The position numbers and the translations under genes were made by a program. Below the pieces are notes generated by a model that was given only the letters and a program-made list of their open reading frames with translations, did not search any database and had not been told where the DNA came from. This document shows positions 5,091 to 5,363 of a stretch of 5,363 nt of DNA, piece by piece. Positions within the stretch are counted from its first letter, which is position 1; every line of letters begins with the position of its first letter. The DNA is from an uncultured Clostridia bacterium. GTDB taxonomy: Bacteria > Bacillota > Clostridia > Oscillospirales > Oscillospiraceae. The stretch spans positions 1-5,363 of the forward strand of contig CALEQS010000207.1 in assembly GCA_937907975.1 (NCBI GenBank), in the 5' to 3' direction.

Positions 5091-5363
5091 ATGACTAAGC
5101 CTTTGGCTGATTATGTCAAGCTCCCCGAGTTTGACGAGTACAAAGAGTGGTTTAAGGCGTTTGCCGACCTGAAGCGCGAGGATGGCATCGTGCAGGTTAC
5201 CTGGAAGACCAACGACGGCCCCATGCATCATTCCGGCATGTCCCATCGCGCCTGCTCTCAGCTGACCCGCGTCCTGTCTCTGGACTTCAAGAACGAGATC
5301 ATCATCTTCACCCACATCGGTGACAACTGGATGATCGAGTCCGACGCCAACGGCTGGGAGACC
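5091..5363 (+). CDS. Crotonase-superfamily (enoyl-CoA hydratase/isomerase-like) protein, N-terminal part
   Basis: The first 91 codons of a gene cut by the right edge, with no stop in the window. The start is clear: ATG with AGGAGGA 8 bases upstream, behind a perfect-consensus promoter. No signal peptide, so cytoplasmic. The order of elements fits the crotonase fold: an N-terminal FDEYKEWF segment (14-21), a first beta strand DGIVQVTWKT (31-40), a helix around 50-63, then the strand NEIIIFTHIGDNW (68-80). In ordinary family members that last segment reads like VVLTGxGxxFxAGxDL; here it is followed by MIESDANGW (81-89), so the usual A-G-D is missing. From memory, the best resemblance is to the 6-oxocamphor hydrolase branch, whose corresponding text is PSFCNEIDF; H52 would then align with active-site His45 of that enzyme. 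Codons favour CTG, ACC, AAC, ATC and GGC, as in highly expressed genes. The superfamily is likely; the reaction (CoA-thioester hydration or isomerisation, or C-C bond hydrolysis) is undetermined. Confidence 0.68.
   Translation, partial: MTKPLADYVKLPEFDEYKEWFKAFADLKREDGIVQVTWKTNDGPMHHSGMSHRACSQLTRVLSLDFKNEIIIFTHIGDNWMIESDANGWET

Noticed and set aside
5064..5315. Minus-strand frame opposite the crotonase-like gene
   Set aside because: It covers the ribosome binding site and start of a gene with strong signals and a recognisable fold; no motif of its own.
1..5363. CRISPR array, tRNA, rRNA, insertion sequence or phage genes
   Set aside because: I saw no regularly spaced direct repeats, no tRNA or rRNA signatures, no transposase-like frames and no terminal inverted repeats with target duplications.

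Overview
The window looks like chromosomal DNA from a GC-rich anaerobic Firmicute of the Clostridia, most like the Oscillospiraceae/Flavonifractor-Lawsonibacter type of gut bacterium. This rests on high GC, strong AGGAGG-type ribosome binding sites, consensus sigma-A promoters, and close family resemblance of the histidine kinase, the MATE transporter and the DUF815 ATPase to proteins typical of that group. The genus is inference.

Layout. (1) Bases 1-2006, plus strand: the 3' part of a membrane sensor histidine kinase gene whose beginning lies left of the window. (2) Bases 2007-2115: a short gap with a weak terminator-like hairpin, a poor promoter candidate and the ribosome binding site of the next gene. 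(3) Bases 2116-3462, plus strand: a complete MATE-family efflux transporter that probably starts at TTG. (4) Bases 3463-3522: a gap between convergent genes, holding a strong perfect hairpin that can act as terminator for both. (5) Bases 3523-4719, minus strand: a complete DUF815-family AAA+ type ATPase. (6) Bases 4720-5090: a 371-base divergent intergenic region. It has a near-consensus promoter for the DUF815 gene on the minus strand, a perfect-consensus promoter for the next gene on the plus strand, and several inverted repeats between and over them. (7) Bases 5091-5363, plus strand: the first 91 codons of a crotonase-superfamily protein cut by the right edge.

How the genes relate. The kinase would pass an extracellular or membrane signal to a response regulator not in the window, probably encoded just upstream. 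The MATE transporter lies downstream of it on the same strand and could be co-transcribed by readthrough or be independent. The DUF815 ATPase and the crotonase-like gene are divergently transcribed from separate strong promoters, and nothing shows a shared pathway.

I do not see a clear new biological system. The parts most worth a second look are the divergent intergenic region (unexplained dyads, including one overlapping the -35 box of the crotonase promoter) and the unusual sequence of the crotonase-like protein, which in my reading resembles the 6-oxocamphor hydrolase branch more than ordinary enoyl-CoA hydratases.
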